A stretch of DNA of 64,000 nt from Botrytis cinerea B05.10. Lineage: Eukaryota > Ascomycota > Leotiomycetes > Helotiales > Sclerotiniaceae. Positions 1-9,711 of the stretch are shown here, piece by piece. The stretch lies in NCBI RefSeq assembly GCF_000143535.2, contig NC_037316.1:930001-994000 (forward strand), in the 5' to 3' direction. The notes under the pieces were generated by a model. The model made no database searches. It worked only from the letters and a program-made list of their open reading frames with translations, and had not been told where the DNA came from. Every line of letters begins with the position of its first letter. The stretch's first letter is position 1. The position numbers were made by a program, and so were the translations under genes.

Positions 1-1121
1 CACGTGCTCCAGAACTTGAGCGCCTTCGCATTTCCGAATCGCCACTTTCCGATATCGATGAAACTATTGTTGCCGAAGTTGAGGCAAATCAACAACAAAG
101 AGACGAATCTGGATTGTTCGCACCAGATGACACGGAACAATCAATCTTCCGCCAACCAGCCCAACGTGCTAGAAAATTCAAACCTTTAATGCCTGACGAT
201 GATACTACCATTTCCAAGCATGCTATTCAAGAGTTGCAGAAGAATCACGAGGCTATTTTACGTCCTCAGTCGTTTCTTCCCCGTGATCCTCAACTTTTGG
301 CATTAATGGAAATGCAAAAGAATGGTGGCTTCGTTTCCAATATTATGGGTGAAGGAAGAAGTATGGGTTGGGCACCAGAGCTTCGTGGAATGCTTTCACT
401 CGATGCTGTTCGTAGGACGGGAGACTTGAAGCGTAAGCGCGATGGTGGTGTTGCTGATTTGGATAATGAGCAAGACCCAGGTGCCAACAAATCACCACGC
501 TTAGATCTTGGAGAGGAAGAGGATCTAGGTGCCAACCTTGCTGGTGACGTTGGCTTGGGTCGGGATGACACAATGATTGCTGCTGATGGTACAATCATTG
601 AAATGGGAGGTGGCGATGAATTCAATATCAACATTGACGACGATGAACACAACGCTACCGCCGGTTTAAGAGATGCTCGCAGTGCAAGTCCAGGCAACCA
701 ATTTGATGAGACAACTGCACCTCTCGTTCACCCTGCGGATAACGGTCCTGTATCACTTGGTACAACTCACGCCGTTCACCTTCTCCGTGAACGATTTGGC
801 GACGAGGCAGCTAATAGCCCAGATAAGCGCAAGAAGGCCAGCGTTCTTTTCCAGGATTTATTACCAGAAGGCACAACGAGCAAAGCTGATGCTACCAAGA
901 TGTTCTTTGAAGTTTTAGTACTTGCAACCAAAGATGCTGTCAAGGTTGAACAACCAGAAAACTCTCTAGGAGGACCAATCCGTGTTAGAGGCAAACGAGG
1001 TCTTTGGGGTGCCTGGGCTGAAAGAGAAGCTGGTGGTGAAATTGCTGAGGAGAATGCCCCTGGTCCATCAGCTACCGCACCTTTGTTGGAAGCATCCAGA
1101 ATGGTCTCTGTTTCTGCTTAA
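1..1121 (+). CDS. Cohesin subunit Rad21/Scc1/Mcd1, C-terminal part (5' end outside window)
   Basis: This is the 3' end of the gene for the kleisin subunit of cohesin, the ring that holds sister chromatids together and joins the Smc1 and Smc3 heads. The reading frame is open from base 3 and ends at a TAA at 1119-1121, giving about 372 visible residues. The middle is acidic and low in complexity, as is usual between the kleisin ends. The last 110 residues carry the Rad21/Rec8 C-terminal winged-helix region that binds the Smc1 head: a KKASVLFQDLLPEG stretch, then TKMFFEVLVLATKDAVKVEQ and a glycine-rich tail with RVRGKRGLWGAWAE. No intron is needed in the visible part. The mitotic Rad21 form is more likely than meiotic Rec8 because of the tail, but the missing N-terminus would settle it. 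I am confident of the family. Confidence 0.88.
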   Translation, partial: RAPELERLRISESPLSDIDETIVAEVEANQQQRDESGLFAPDDTEQSIFRQPAQRARKFKPLMPDDDTTISKHAIQELQKNHEAILRPQSFLPRDPQLLALMEMQKNGGFVSNIMGEGRSMGWAPELRGMLSLDAVRRTGDLKRKRDGGVADLDNEQDPGANKSPRLDLGEEEDLGANLAGDVGLGRDDTMIAADGTIIEMGGGDEFNINIDDDEHNATAGLRDARSASPGNQFDETTAPLVHPADNGPVSLGTTHAVHLLRERFGDEAANSPDKRKKASVLFQDLLPEGTTSKADATKMFFEVLVLATKDAVKVEQPENSLGGPIRVRGKRGLWGAWAEREAGGEIAEENAPGPSATAPLLEASRMVSVSA

Positions 1122-1862
1122 GAAAGAAAATAGTCTGTTGTTGTATGAGTACATAATTGAATTTAAGGAAAAGGGAAACGCTGGTTCAGCGATTGGCGTC
1201 AAGGTTATCTCTGTCGTAGGCACAGCTCTTAGTTTATGAATCTGGCGTTTGAGAGTTGATATCCTGGGCGTTATACGAAAGCTTCAAAGCCCAGTCCAAT
1301 TGATTATTGGGGTTTGATTGGGTACTATATGGGCGTGCAACTTGAAAGTTGTGACGATGAGTGATTTAGTAGTGTTCAAACGTATAAATAAAAATTTACA
1401 ATGTTTATGATTACCTGGTCTGTGTTCAATGATGTTTTTGTGATTGTGTCTTTGAAGGATATTTTGTACTGTTTCACTTTACAAATTAATCAGTGAAGCT
1501 ATTTATGCTGTAGTTCTTTTGTCTTGCTGGCCATATATGCAATGCTATCTAGCTCGTTCATAGTAAGGGGGGCTCATAATGGGGGGTCAAAGGGGTGGTG
1601 TCATAGGGAGAGTATTGGAAGATATTCCATATTGCTAGGTAGACTTGTATAGCCTAAACATTTAAAAGCGTACTCAAAAAGCTAATTCAAATTCCACGAC
1701 TTAAAATAAAAGTCTGATTCAATAGCTTTGATATTCCGATAATCCAACAAGCCAAGTTTTCATTCATCAAAACTCAAGGATTCACCAGGACTGTCGACCT
1801 AAAGCAAAGCAATTAGCCCATCAATTCCACCCAAAAAGACAAATGAAGAAAGAAAAAAAAAC
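1122..1862. other. Intergenic, convergent 3' flanks
   Basis: About 740 bases lie between the Rad21 stop and the stop of the minus-strand dehydrogenase. Both genes end here, so it should hold two 3' UTRs. I see no ORF or repeat of note. Confidence 0.6.
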
Positions 1863-3112
1863 CTACTCGCTTTCCCCCTCAAAACCCCTTCCTTTCCCCT
1901 TTCCCTTCTCATCCTTCTCCTTCTCCTCATAAAACTCATCCACATCTACCACCTGTCTCCCCTTCCAATTCGTCATAATATTCTCCCCCTGCGTCCTCAC
2001 TCTATTCTGATACCACCCCGGCATCGCTCTCAACCAGGTGAGACTAACGCCAAACCCAGGATAAATTCCCTGGCCACTCTTCCCCTTCAAAATCTTCTTC
2101 ACAATCTCCTCGGCCACCGTATCCACCTCCAGCGTCGGAAGCAAAAATGTCGCATCATTTTTGTATCCTTGAAACAGCGCCGTTTTCGTGTATCCTTGAT
2201 TAATCACAATCGTTCGTACTTTTGGCGCGTTGTATTTGGTGAGGAGCTCGGCGGTTAGTCCTTCGTGGAAAGAGAGTGCGGCGGCTTTGGATGAGGCATA
2301 GTCGGTCATGTTTGGGACGGGGAGATAGGCTGCGAGACTCGCAATTGTGACGACCATGCCGTGGTTTTTGTCGATCATGTAGGGGAGAAACTCCTGGGTG
2401 GTGAAATAGTGCGAGATCGTGTTGACGTCGAAGGTAAAACGGATGTCTTTTTCCGTGGAGTCGAGGATGCTTTTTCCGCGCGCGACGCCCGCGTTGTTGA
2501 TGAGGATGGTGGGATTGCCAACTTCGGATCGGATGCGAGATGCCACTGTTGCGAGGGTGGATGGGGAGGTGATGTCGCATTTGTAGTAATGCACATTGGA
2601 GGCTGTGGGAGACGTCAGTACGATTCTTTTGGAGGGTTCCGCAATACATAGGTAGGATAACATACTAGCCTCAAAAGTCATAGGAATCACATCCAATACC
2701 ACAACCGTAATCTCCTTTTCCGCTAAGAGCTTTACTACTTGTCCACCGATCCCTCCCGCACCACCAGTGATCAACACAATTTCTTTCTTCCAATCATATA
2801 CATCATCTACCCAATTATTCTGCACGCCTCTCTCCAAATAATTCGACACTAATCTGACAACCCCAAAATAGAAGAGCTTTCGAATTCGAGAAAAGGCCGT
2901 TTCATGAAGAATTGAAAGATCATTTCCCCGTTTAGTGTAACGAGCTAGAATCAGGAAAACCAATGTAAAAGCGGGATTTAATGCCGTTTTCTTGATGAGG
3001 CTACCGAGGGAATCGCTTCGGAAACCTACATGTTGTGTTAGCTTTAGTGTGACGAGCTCAGGGAGTTTAAGGTTCTACCTTCGCGTGGAAGCCATCCGTT
3101 GTGCATTGGCAT
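1863..3112 (-). CDS. Short-chain dehydrogenase/reductase (SDR16C / retinol-dehydrogenase-like)
   Basis: This is a classical NAD(P)-dependent oxidoreductase of the SDR family, most like the membrane-linked SDR16C (epidermal retinol dehydrogenase 2/RDH10) group that acts on lipid alcohols or retinoid-like substrates. Exons are complement(1863..2602, 2666..3025, 3079..3112), giving 377 residues. A hydrophobic segment near residues 25-40 could anchor it in the ER or a lipid droplet. The nucleotide-binding motif TGGAGGIGG is at about 98-106, NNAG at about 167-170, the catalytic Ser in IASLA at about 220, and the YASSK Tyr/Lys pair at about 233 and 237. The start at 3112 is reached only through the 53-nt first intron. 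The second intron (2603..2665) is 63 nt with no stop codon, so an uninterrupted ORF can be read through it, but doing so inserts 21 residues between beta-strand 2 and the CDITSP segment. The exact substrate cannot be told from sequence. Confidence 0.88.
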
Positions 3113-3782
3113 ATTTCCCGTCTGTTGTGTAATGTTATGGATAGTTATGAGAATGTGTCGACGAGACGAATTGATGATGAAGAGTCAACGGAATTGAAAG
3201 ATGAGAGAAGAGGTCATCTTGACAGGAATGTCACTACCTTTGACTTGATCCCGATATTCCAGATATCCGGCTTAGCACTTATCAAAGCACATGTTGGCCA
3301 ATCAGAATAGGAGAGGTTTGCCAACCGAGGACCAAGTTTGAGTTCTGAATTGCGGGGAGCGGGGTCTAGCGCGTAGGTTTCCCCATGAGAGGTTGAGGTA
3401 TTATGGGGCTATGTGATAACACTTGCAAGCTCCTCGTTCTTTGCTTTTATCCTAGATTTCATCATCCGCAAACTCTTCGGATTGCTTTCGATTCCAATTC
3501 AATGTCATGAAATCTTAACGAGCAATATACACAGAATGAAGTTGCCTAGTAATAGTACTTTGCGAGAGACTAAGTGACCTCAATATGGAAGGATATGTCT
3601 AAACGACACTTGAAGCTTTAAGCTCATTGGTTGTTAGCTTGCCAAGGGGGCTGTTAGCTCACAAACTAACTAATGCAACGGAAACAAGACTCTAAGGATA
3701 GTTGTCGGATTATAGAACTTAGATTAAATAGAATATTAATACAGAATGTCCCCCCTTTCCTCTCTACTCAATGTACTTTATA
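3113..3782. other. Intergenic: dehydrogenase promoter side and 3' flank of GPI protein gene
   Basis: About 670 bases upstream of the dehydrogenase start and downstream of the GPI-protein stop. It contains a 70-codon plus-strand ORF (3101-3310) that overlaps the dehydrogenase start and has no family features. I see nothing else supportable. Confidence 0.5.
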
Positions 3783-4627
3783 TTATAGCGCAAACATCAT
3801 AACCAGACTTCCCATCCATACATAATGTACACCAGTTCTCCAATCAATAGAGCTTCCAGCCCCAATTCCATCCTGCGAAGACCCAGTAGTTTGTATGGCC
3901 GTTCCTGCAACACGAGTAAAGCTATTTGCCGACGCGTTTAATGTTGTCCAAGGAATCAAATCATTATTGATCGAATCACAAGAAGGTCTATCACTTTTTT
4001 CAGGTATGGAGTTGGTGACTTGAATTAGTAGATCGAAAATTGTGTACTGGTCAGTTCCATTCAATCTGAAATTTTGGCGGATGGAAATCTACAATATTGT
4101 TAGAATTGGCTCACAAGCATAGGATGGATATCAAGGACGCACATTATATGCCCCCCTGGAAGTGTCTTTGTCCGATGTTCCATCACCAACAAGACAATCA
4201 GGCCAAACCCAATTTACATGTTTGACTGTGCTACTTGGTTCTTGAGCCATGATCTCGCCTAAGCTGGCATTTCCTGCTGTCGCTGTTCCATTTGAGATTG
4301 TAAAGTTTTTGCCTGTAGTATAACTGGAGAGGAACATTGTAATGTTATAGATCTCCGAGACAGCGTTCTTCGGATAGGGCGGAAGTTGAAGCTGTCCATC
4401 TGAGGAGACATCTAGCGCAACCTGTAGGAAATCTAAACAATTAGAAAACGCCCAACACCCAAGTTAGGTGCTTATTAGAACTTACCCCCTCCAAGTGGTG
4501 TATTTGGCTGTGGCGCATCGACTATCGCGATACCAGGAGTATAGATTTGTCCATTGACAATTTCTTGGGAGGAAATGCCTTGCACGCAGAGACAAATGAA
4601 AAGAATAAAGGATTGTAATGCCGCCAT
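3783..4627 (-). CDS. Secreted GPI-anchored protein of unknown function
   Basis: I do not recognise a catalytic family. The spliced protein has 245 residues from complement(3783..4088, 4143..4432, 4486..4627). The introns are 54 and 53 nt with GTGCGT and GTAAGT donors. It begins with a typical signal peptide (hydrophobic stretch to about residue 20). It has several N-glycosylation sequons (NIT, NFT, NGT, NAS) and two cysteine-containing segments (DCLVGD and PSCDSINND). It ends with a Ser/Gly-rich stretch followed by a short hydrophobic tail (VWMGSLVMMFAL) with no charged residue after it, which is a GPI-attachment signal. The likely location is the plasma membrane outer face or the cell wall. 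It is divergent from the pseudouridine gene across a 604-bp shared upstream region. A cell-wall or surface role is inference only. Confidence 0.75.
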
Positions 4628-5231
4628 GGCGAAAAGATACTCAGCAACCACAATGTACGGAAAATGAGAGAAATGATGAATACATCATGTAAAAAGAAGA
4701 ATGGGAAGTTGGTTTTACATGTAATATCAGCATGAAAATATACGAAATAACGACCAGGGAATTAATTCCCCGTTCTAATCTCTTGAGTGAACTATTACTT
4801 ACTGGTTAATATAAATTATGCATAAAAGTGTTCAAATCATCGAGTTGATTGGTTCGGCCAACTGGTTCCGAAATCTCGAAGAGGAAGTCCAATCAAAGTT
4901 TGGATTGAGACTCGGCTTGTATCAAATATATTGCATTGCTTGAATTGACTCCTCGACGGCGCTTCATCTGTCAAAAATCCTTCCGAACCTTCCAAAGTGT
5001 CACATATAAATCACGTGAAAATAAGGTTATCAATAAACTTAACGGGTTTCTATTCACACCCCACTGTCTTATCTACACCTCATTGGTAAATATACTCGGA
5101 TGTCAGAAGCCCAACAGTTGACCGTACGCGTGAAGATATATATAATCTTCATACAATTAACTCGTTTACTAGCACATAATTGAGTTCTTCATTTTTGACT
5201 CTCACGGTTTTGAGTTGGAGTATTCCACATC
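4628..5231. promoter_or_regulatory. Shared upstream region between divergent GPI-protein and pseudouridine genes
   Basis: The two start codons face away from each other 604 bp apart, so one region must hold both promoters. A TATA-like stretch at 5137-5146 (tatatataat) lies about 86 bp before the pseudouridine start. The rest is AT-rich without a clear motif. Co-regulation is possible but not shown. Confidence 0.45.
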
Positions 5232-8035
5232 ATGAATTCTATACTTCGGCCCACACGTGGGATCCGAATCTCTTCGGTGTCAACCAGCACCTTGTCACCA
5301 AAGTGCCATCACAGCAATCCCTATTATCAAGGACGTGGCAGTTATCAAAGGAGATATCAAACACCAGCCTTTCGAGCTGCCGAGAGGAAACTTTTCAAGG
5401 TATCTGAGGAAGTAAGAGAGGCTACGAGGTCTGAGAAGCCAGTTGTAGCTTTAGAAACCACCATTTATACCCACGGATATTCATATCCTGATAATGTCAA
5501 GCTGGCCCTTGATCTAGAGGATATTGTTCGTCTTAATGGAGGAGTTCCAGCAACAATTGGAATTTTGGACGGTGTTGCACGTGTGGGTTTGAGCAAGGAG
5601 GAGTTGATTGCTATTGCATCTGCAGCTGGTAAACCGGAGACTATGAAGGTCTCTCGTAGAGATTTGCCTTATATTCTGGGAATGGTGAGTGGTATTTTTT
5701 GTGCCAAACTATTCACTTTGATACAGTATCTCCTTCTGGATAAAACTGACAACAAACTAACCGCAATTAGGGGATCACTGGACGCAAAATTACTGGAGGT
5801 ACTACAATTGCTGGTACCATGATTTTAGCACGTAAAGCTGGAATTAGTGTCTTTGGTACTGGTGGTCTAGGTGGTGTTCACCGTGGAGGTCAGGATAGTA
5901 TGGATATTTCTGCCGATCTCACTGAACTTGGACGTACCCCAGTTGCCGTGATCAGCAGCGGTTGTAAAAGCTTTCTAGATATTCCTCGGACATTGGAGTA
6001 TCTAGAGACCCAAGGAGCCGGTGTCTTCACTTTCGCAGATGGGCGTACTGGATCAATCGACTATCCGGCATTTTTTACTCGTGATAGTGGTGTTAAAAGT
6101 CCTATGATTGTTCAAAACGCTGAAGAGGCTGCTGCTATTATTTGTAAGTTTTGACTGTATCCCTCGGCAATTTCTATTGAGTAGGCGATGGTTAACAAGA
6201 TTAGATGCCCAGGACTTTTTTAAACCTGCTAGCGGGTTTCATTTTGCAAATCCAATTCCTGAAGAATTCTCCCTTCCCAAGTCTGAAATTGATAAGGCTA
6301 TCGATCAAGCAGTCCAAGAAGCCGCCGACCAGGGCTTCCATGGTCACTCAAATACTCCCTTCATTTTGGCAAGGATCAAAGAACTTACAAAGGGCAATAG
6401 TACTGCAGCGAATAGGGCATTGATAGAATCTAATATCAAAATGGCGACAAAGGTAGCTGTTGAGCTTTCTAGGTTAAGAACAGATGGATCCAAACGCCGG
6501 TCAGTGACGAGTGGCATCAAACATATAACAATGACTCAATAGATATCTATAGGGAAAACACTAGTAAAGTCCTCACACGGCCTTCCTCTACAGCCAATAT
6601 AAACAAGATAGACCCAAATCACTCTAGTTTAGAACTGTCCTCTTCCAGTGTCTCTAGTCCAAAGGTTTGCAATAATCCTCCTTGCTTTCCAAAATGCTTT
6701 TACAAGAAACCCATGCTCTTAAATACTACTATCCTCTAACTTTTTATTTCTTGTAGCCCAGCATAATCGTTGTAGGCTCAATAGCTATAGATCTCGCTTG
6801 TGACTATACTCCTCGTACCACCCAATCGACAGGGACTTCTTCTCCTCAGATGCATACATCTAATATCGCCAAAATCCACTCATCGATAGGTGGCGTTGGT
6901 TATAACGTTCTACGTGCAGCCCAGCTTAGTAGCAAGGAGCCAGTCAGTCTATACACGTTTATTGCTGACGATCAGTGAGTTGCCCAAAATTGTATCATCA
7001 ATCAATTCTGATAATTCTAGGGCCGGAAAATCGATACTTCAAAGCTTGCAAAGCAGCGGACTTAATACCGATGATATCACAATATGTTCAAAAGAGACTG
7101 ATTACCGCACAGCTCAGTATGTCGCCATTAATGATGGAAAGAAAGATCTCGTCATAGCCATGGCCGATATGGATATATTCGCTAGACCATCCAATGACCC
7201 ATCTATTCGAACCATCCACAGCAAACTCGGTTCTCTTACATCTTCCACAAAATGGGTCATCATAGACGCAAACTGGAAATCAGAAGTCATCCAAGAGTTC
7301 TTGAGCGCCACTAAATCATCTTCATCTTCCGTCAAAATCGCATACGAACCCGTCTCAACCATTAAATCCGCACGTCTTTTTGAACGCCCGACCAGTTCAT
7401 CCCTCAAGGCCAATAAACTCCCAGTCTTCCCAAATAACATTGTTGATCTCGCAACTCCTAATGAGCATGAACTCACTTCTATGCACGATGCCGCCACTAG
7501 CCACGGTAAATTCGAGACCGACGAATGGTGGCAAACAATCGATGCTCTCGGTATTCCTAGCACCGGCGCTCGAGACCGTTTCGTCCACATGACATCTAGA
7601 GAACTCACTGACCAAGGAATTCCCGTCAAAGCTGTTCAACTCCTTCCTTATATCCCAACGATTCTTACTAAGCTTGGTTCTCAAGGAGTTTTACTTACTT
7701 CTATCTTATCACCTTCTGATCCACGACTCCGAGATCCGGATCATGCTCCGTATATTTTATCACGCTGTACTAATGGGAATGAAGAAGTGGGTGGTGTGTA
7801 CATGAGGTTATTCCCAGTGGTAGAGAAGGTTGAGGAAGGCGATGTGGTCAGTGTGAATGGGGTTGGTGATACATTTATGGGTGTCTTGATTTCGGGGTTA
7901 GCGAGAGGATGTGAATTGGGTGATGGATTGATTGATGTTGCACAGAAAGGGGCGGTGATGACTTTGAAGAGTAGTGAGAGTGTTAGTCCTGAGGTGAGAG
8001 AGTTGAGGGAAAAACTAAATGAGCTGTCTCAATGA
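5232..8035 (+). CDS. Bifunctional pseudouridine-5'-phosphate glycosidase / pseudouridine kinase
   Basis: This fused enzyme should degrade pseudouridine from RNA turnover: the C-terminal PfkB-type kinase phosphorylates pseudouridine and the N-terminal PsuG (indigoidine synthase A) domain breaks the C-C glycosidic bond to uracil and ribose 5-phosphate. The six exons are 5232..5684, 5771..6143, 6205..6499, 6553..6664, 6757..6974 and 7021..8035, giving 821 residues. Glycosidase features are ALETTIYTHGYSYP near residue 73, the TGGTTIAGTM and GTGGLGGVHRGG segments, and SGCKSFLDIPRTLEYLE, whose Lys matches the Schiff-base lysine position of bacterial PsuG. After a Ser-rich linker the kinase starts at PSIIVVGSIAIDLACDYTP; the PfkB signature is VNGVGDTFMG near the C-terminus. 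The first 50 residues are rich in Arg, Ser and Tyr with no acids, like a mitochondrial presequence. The donor of intron 3 is the least certain (6473 or 6500, both in frame). Confidence 0.9.
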
Positions 8036-8095
8036 TGAGTTCGAGAAGATTTTTCAAATATATATCAAAAATTATGTATCATGTCAACCTCATAT

Positions 8096-8419
8096 CTATG
8101 GGATCTGGACATTCCTCATGCCACCAATAGGCATGTCAAATTCAATGATATATTCACTTGAATCGGTGATGTTCAAGATGTGATAACAGTATTTGGTAGG
8201 TTTGATGAAAGTTCTGAGACTTGGGTCAATACAAAAACGGTGAAGTGATGTTGTCATTGTGGGCACTGCTGGACAACAAGCCTTGTAAATGAGAGGCGAG
8301 TAGCACGCCAGATATCTTAAAATAGTGTGTAGGCTGAAACCTTGCAAGATAGTCACGCCATTGAGGAAACTACGGAGAAAATTTAAATAAAATAGAAAGG
8401 TGGCAGTCTGGAACTTCAT
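8096..8419 (-). CDS. Possible small secreted or orphan ORF
   Basis: This single-exon ORF of 107 residues starts at an ATG at 8419 and ends about 60 bp beyond the convergent pseudouridine gene. It opens with a hydrophobic stretch (MKFQTATFLFYLNFL) that could be a signal peptide, has five cysteines in the body, and one NIT sequon. No known family is visible. It may be chance: the flanks show no good splice or promoter context. The C-terminal half (from HRFCIDPSLRTF on) reads more like protein than the first half. Low confidence. Confidence 0.2.
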   Translation of the reverse strand: MKFQTATFLFYLNFLRSFLNGVTILQGFSLHTILRYLACYSPLIYKACCPAVPTMTTSLHRFCIDPSLRTFIKPTKYCYHILNITDSSEYIIEFDMPIGGMRNVQIP

Positions 8420-9711
8420 TTCTCGACTCAACACGATGTATCAGGACGCTGTGTGGATCTTTGGGATAGTTCATGCAAGGATCTGTATGAGACATTCTCC
8501 GCGTCAGGGATATAGGTAGAGTAGAAGAGCTCTGGATTTAAAGCTTGGCTGTCGAAATTCTGCATTTCATATATGATTGCTAGAAAACCCATGCGGACAT
8601 GCGATGAAAGATCTCAGTGGGAAGGATAGAGTAGTGCCGATGGAAAGGATGAGATGAGATGGTGTTGAATCTTAAGTCGGAGATGGACCTTCCAAAGAGT
8701 CACCTACAGTTCCAAAAGTTTGCTTACTGTCAACGTATAATAGAACATTGTTTGGGCGACTCTAGGCACCGCTCTACTTTGCATTTCACATGTAGAACGG
8801 ATTAGGATTTTGCGATCGTAAAACCAAGGTGTGAGGGAGATTGAAGACAGCTCTCCCATATACCAAATTGCCGACATCAATAGATTGATAGGCAAAAACC
8901 GCTATTGACAACAACCAAAACCAACGAAGAAGCTATTCTTCAATCCAAGCCACTTCATGACGTTCTCCATGATTGATTTGATCTCAGAGAGATCTTGAGT
9001 AAGGTCAATCAATCAGTGCAGTGCAGTGCAGCGCCGCCTACGATTTTGAATTGATCCTACCTGGTACGATCAATTCTTAGACAGGAAACCAAGAATGGTA
9101 TGTGTCGGTCAAGAAACCAATCGTTGAATCGAAACGCTCTCGGATTTGACCGTTCCCATCCTCATCATTCACACATTCCGAGACTCGACACTTGTCTTCT
9201 CTGATCTGAAGAGAATGCATAATTTCCCCGACTCGTACGTGCAAAAGGCAAGGAATGAACAAGATTGAAACACATAGATGTATTACTTGATGATCATTAC
9301 ACCTAGCAATATTAAGTACCTAAATTACAATTTCCTTCCCAGCAGTAAAATTACTATCTTGGGAGAATTTACAAAAGGGGATTTCGATGCTGGGTAACAT
9401 TATGAGAGAAGATCTATATAGTACGGAGTGACGAATTCACAATTTCCGTTTATGAAGTTTGGGGTAGGATGGGATGAGTACTTCTTCATATACTCTTCAA
9501 CACCCGTATGGACTGCTTGATCATTGAACGTACTATCTCCCTCCTCTCCAACCTCGTTTCTGGAAATCATTCAACGCGTTTGTGATATTGTTCGAACCCG
9601 GTAAATTTGGATGATAGCTATATCATTTACTATCCTGTTCCTCTCAAAACACTTTAGAAATCACTTAGTAGCAAAGAAATCCTTACATACATATTTTAAG
9701 ATGCAAAATTC
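8420..9711. other. Intergenic, no recognisable gene
   Basis: Both strands carry only short ORFs of 60 to 65 codons with no family features. It is the left end of the long gene-free stretch and has fewer simple repeats than what follows. A TTCGAACCC sequence at about 9590 resembles a tRNA B box but lacks a tRNA fold around it. Confidence 0.5.

Noticed and set aside
9585..9600. TTCGAACCC, a tRNA B-box-like sequence
   Set aside because: No A box or cloverleaf can be drawn in the preceding 80 bases, and the sequence is nearly self-complementary, so it will occur by chance.
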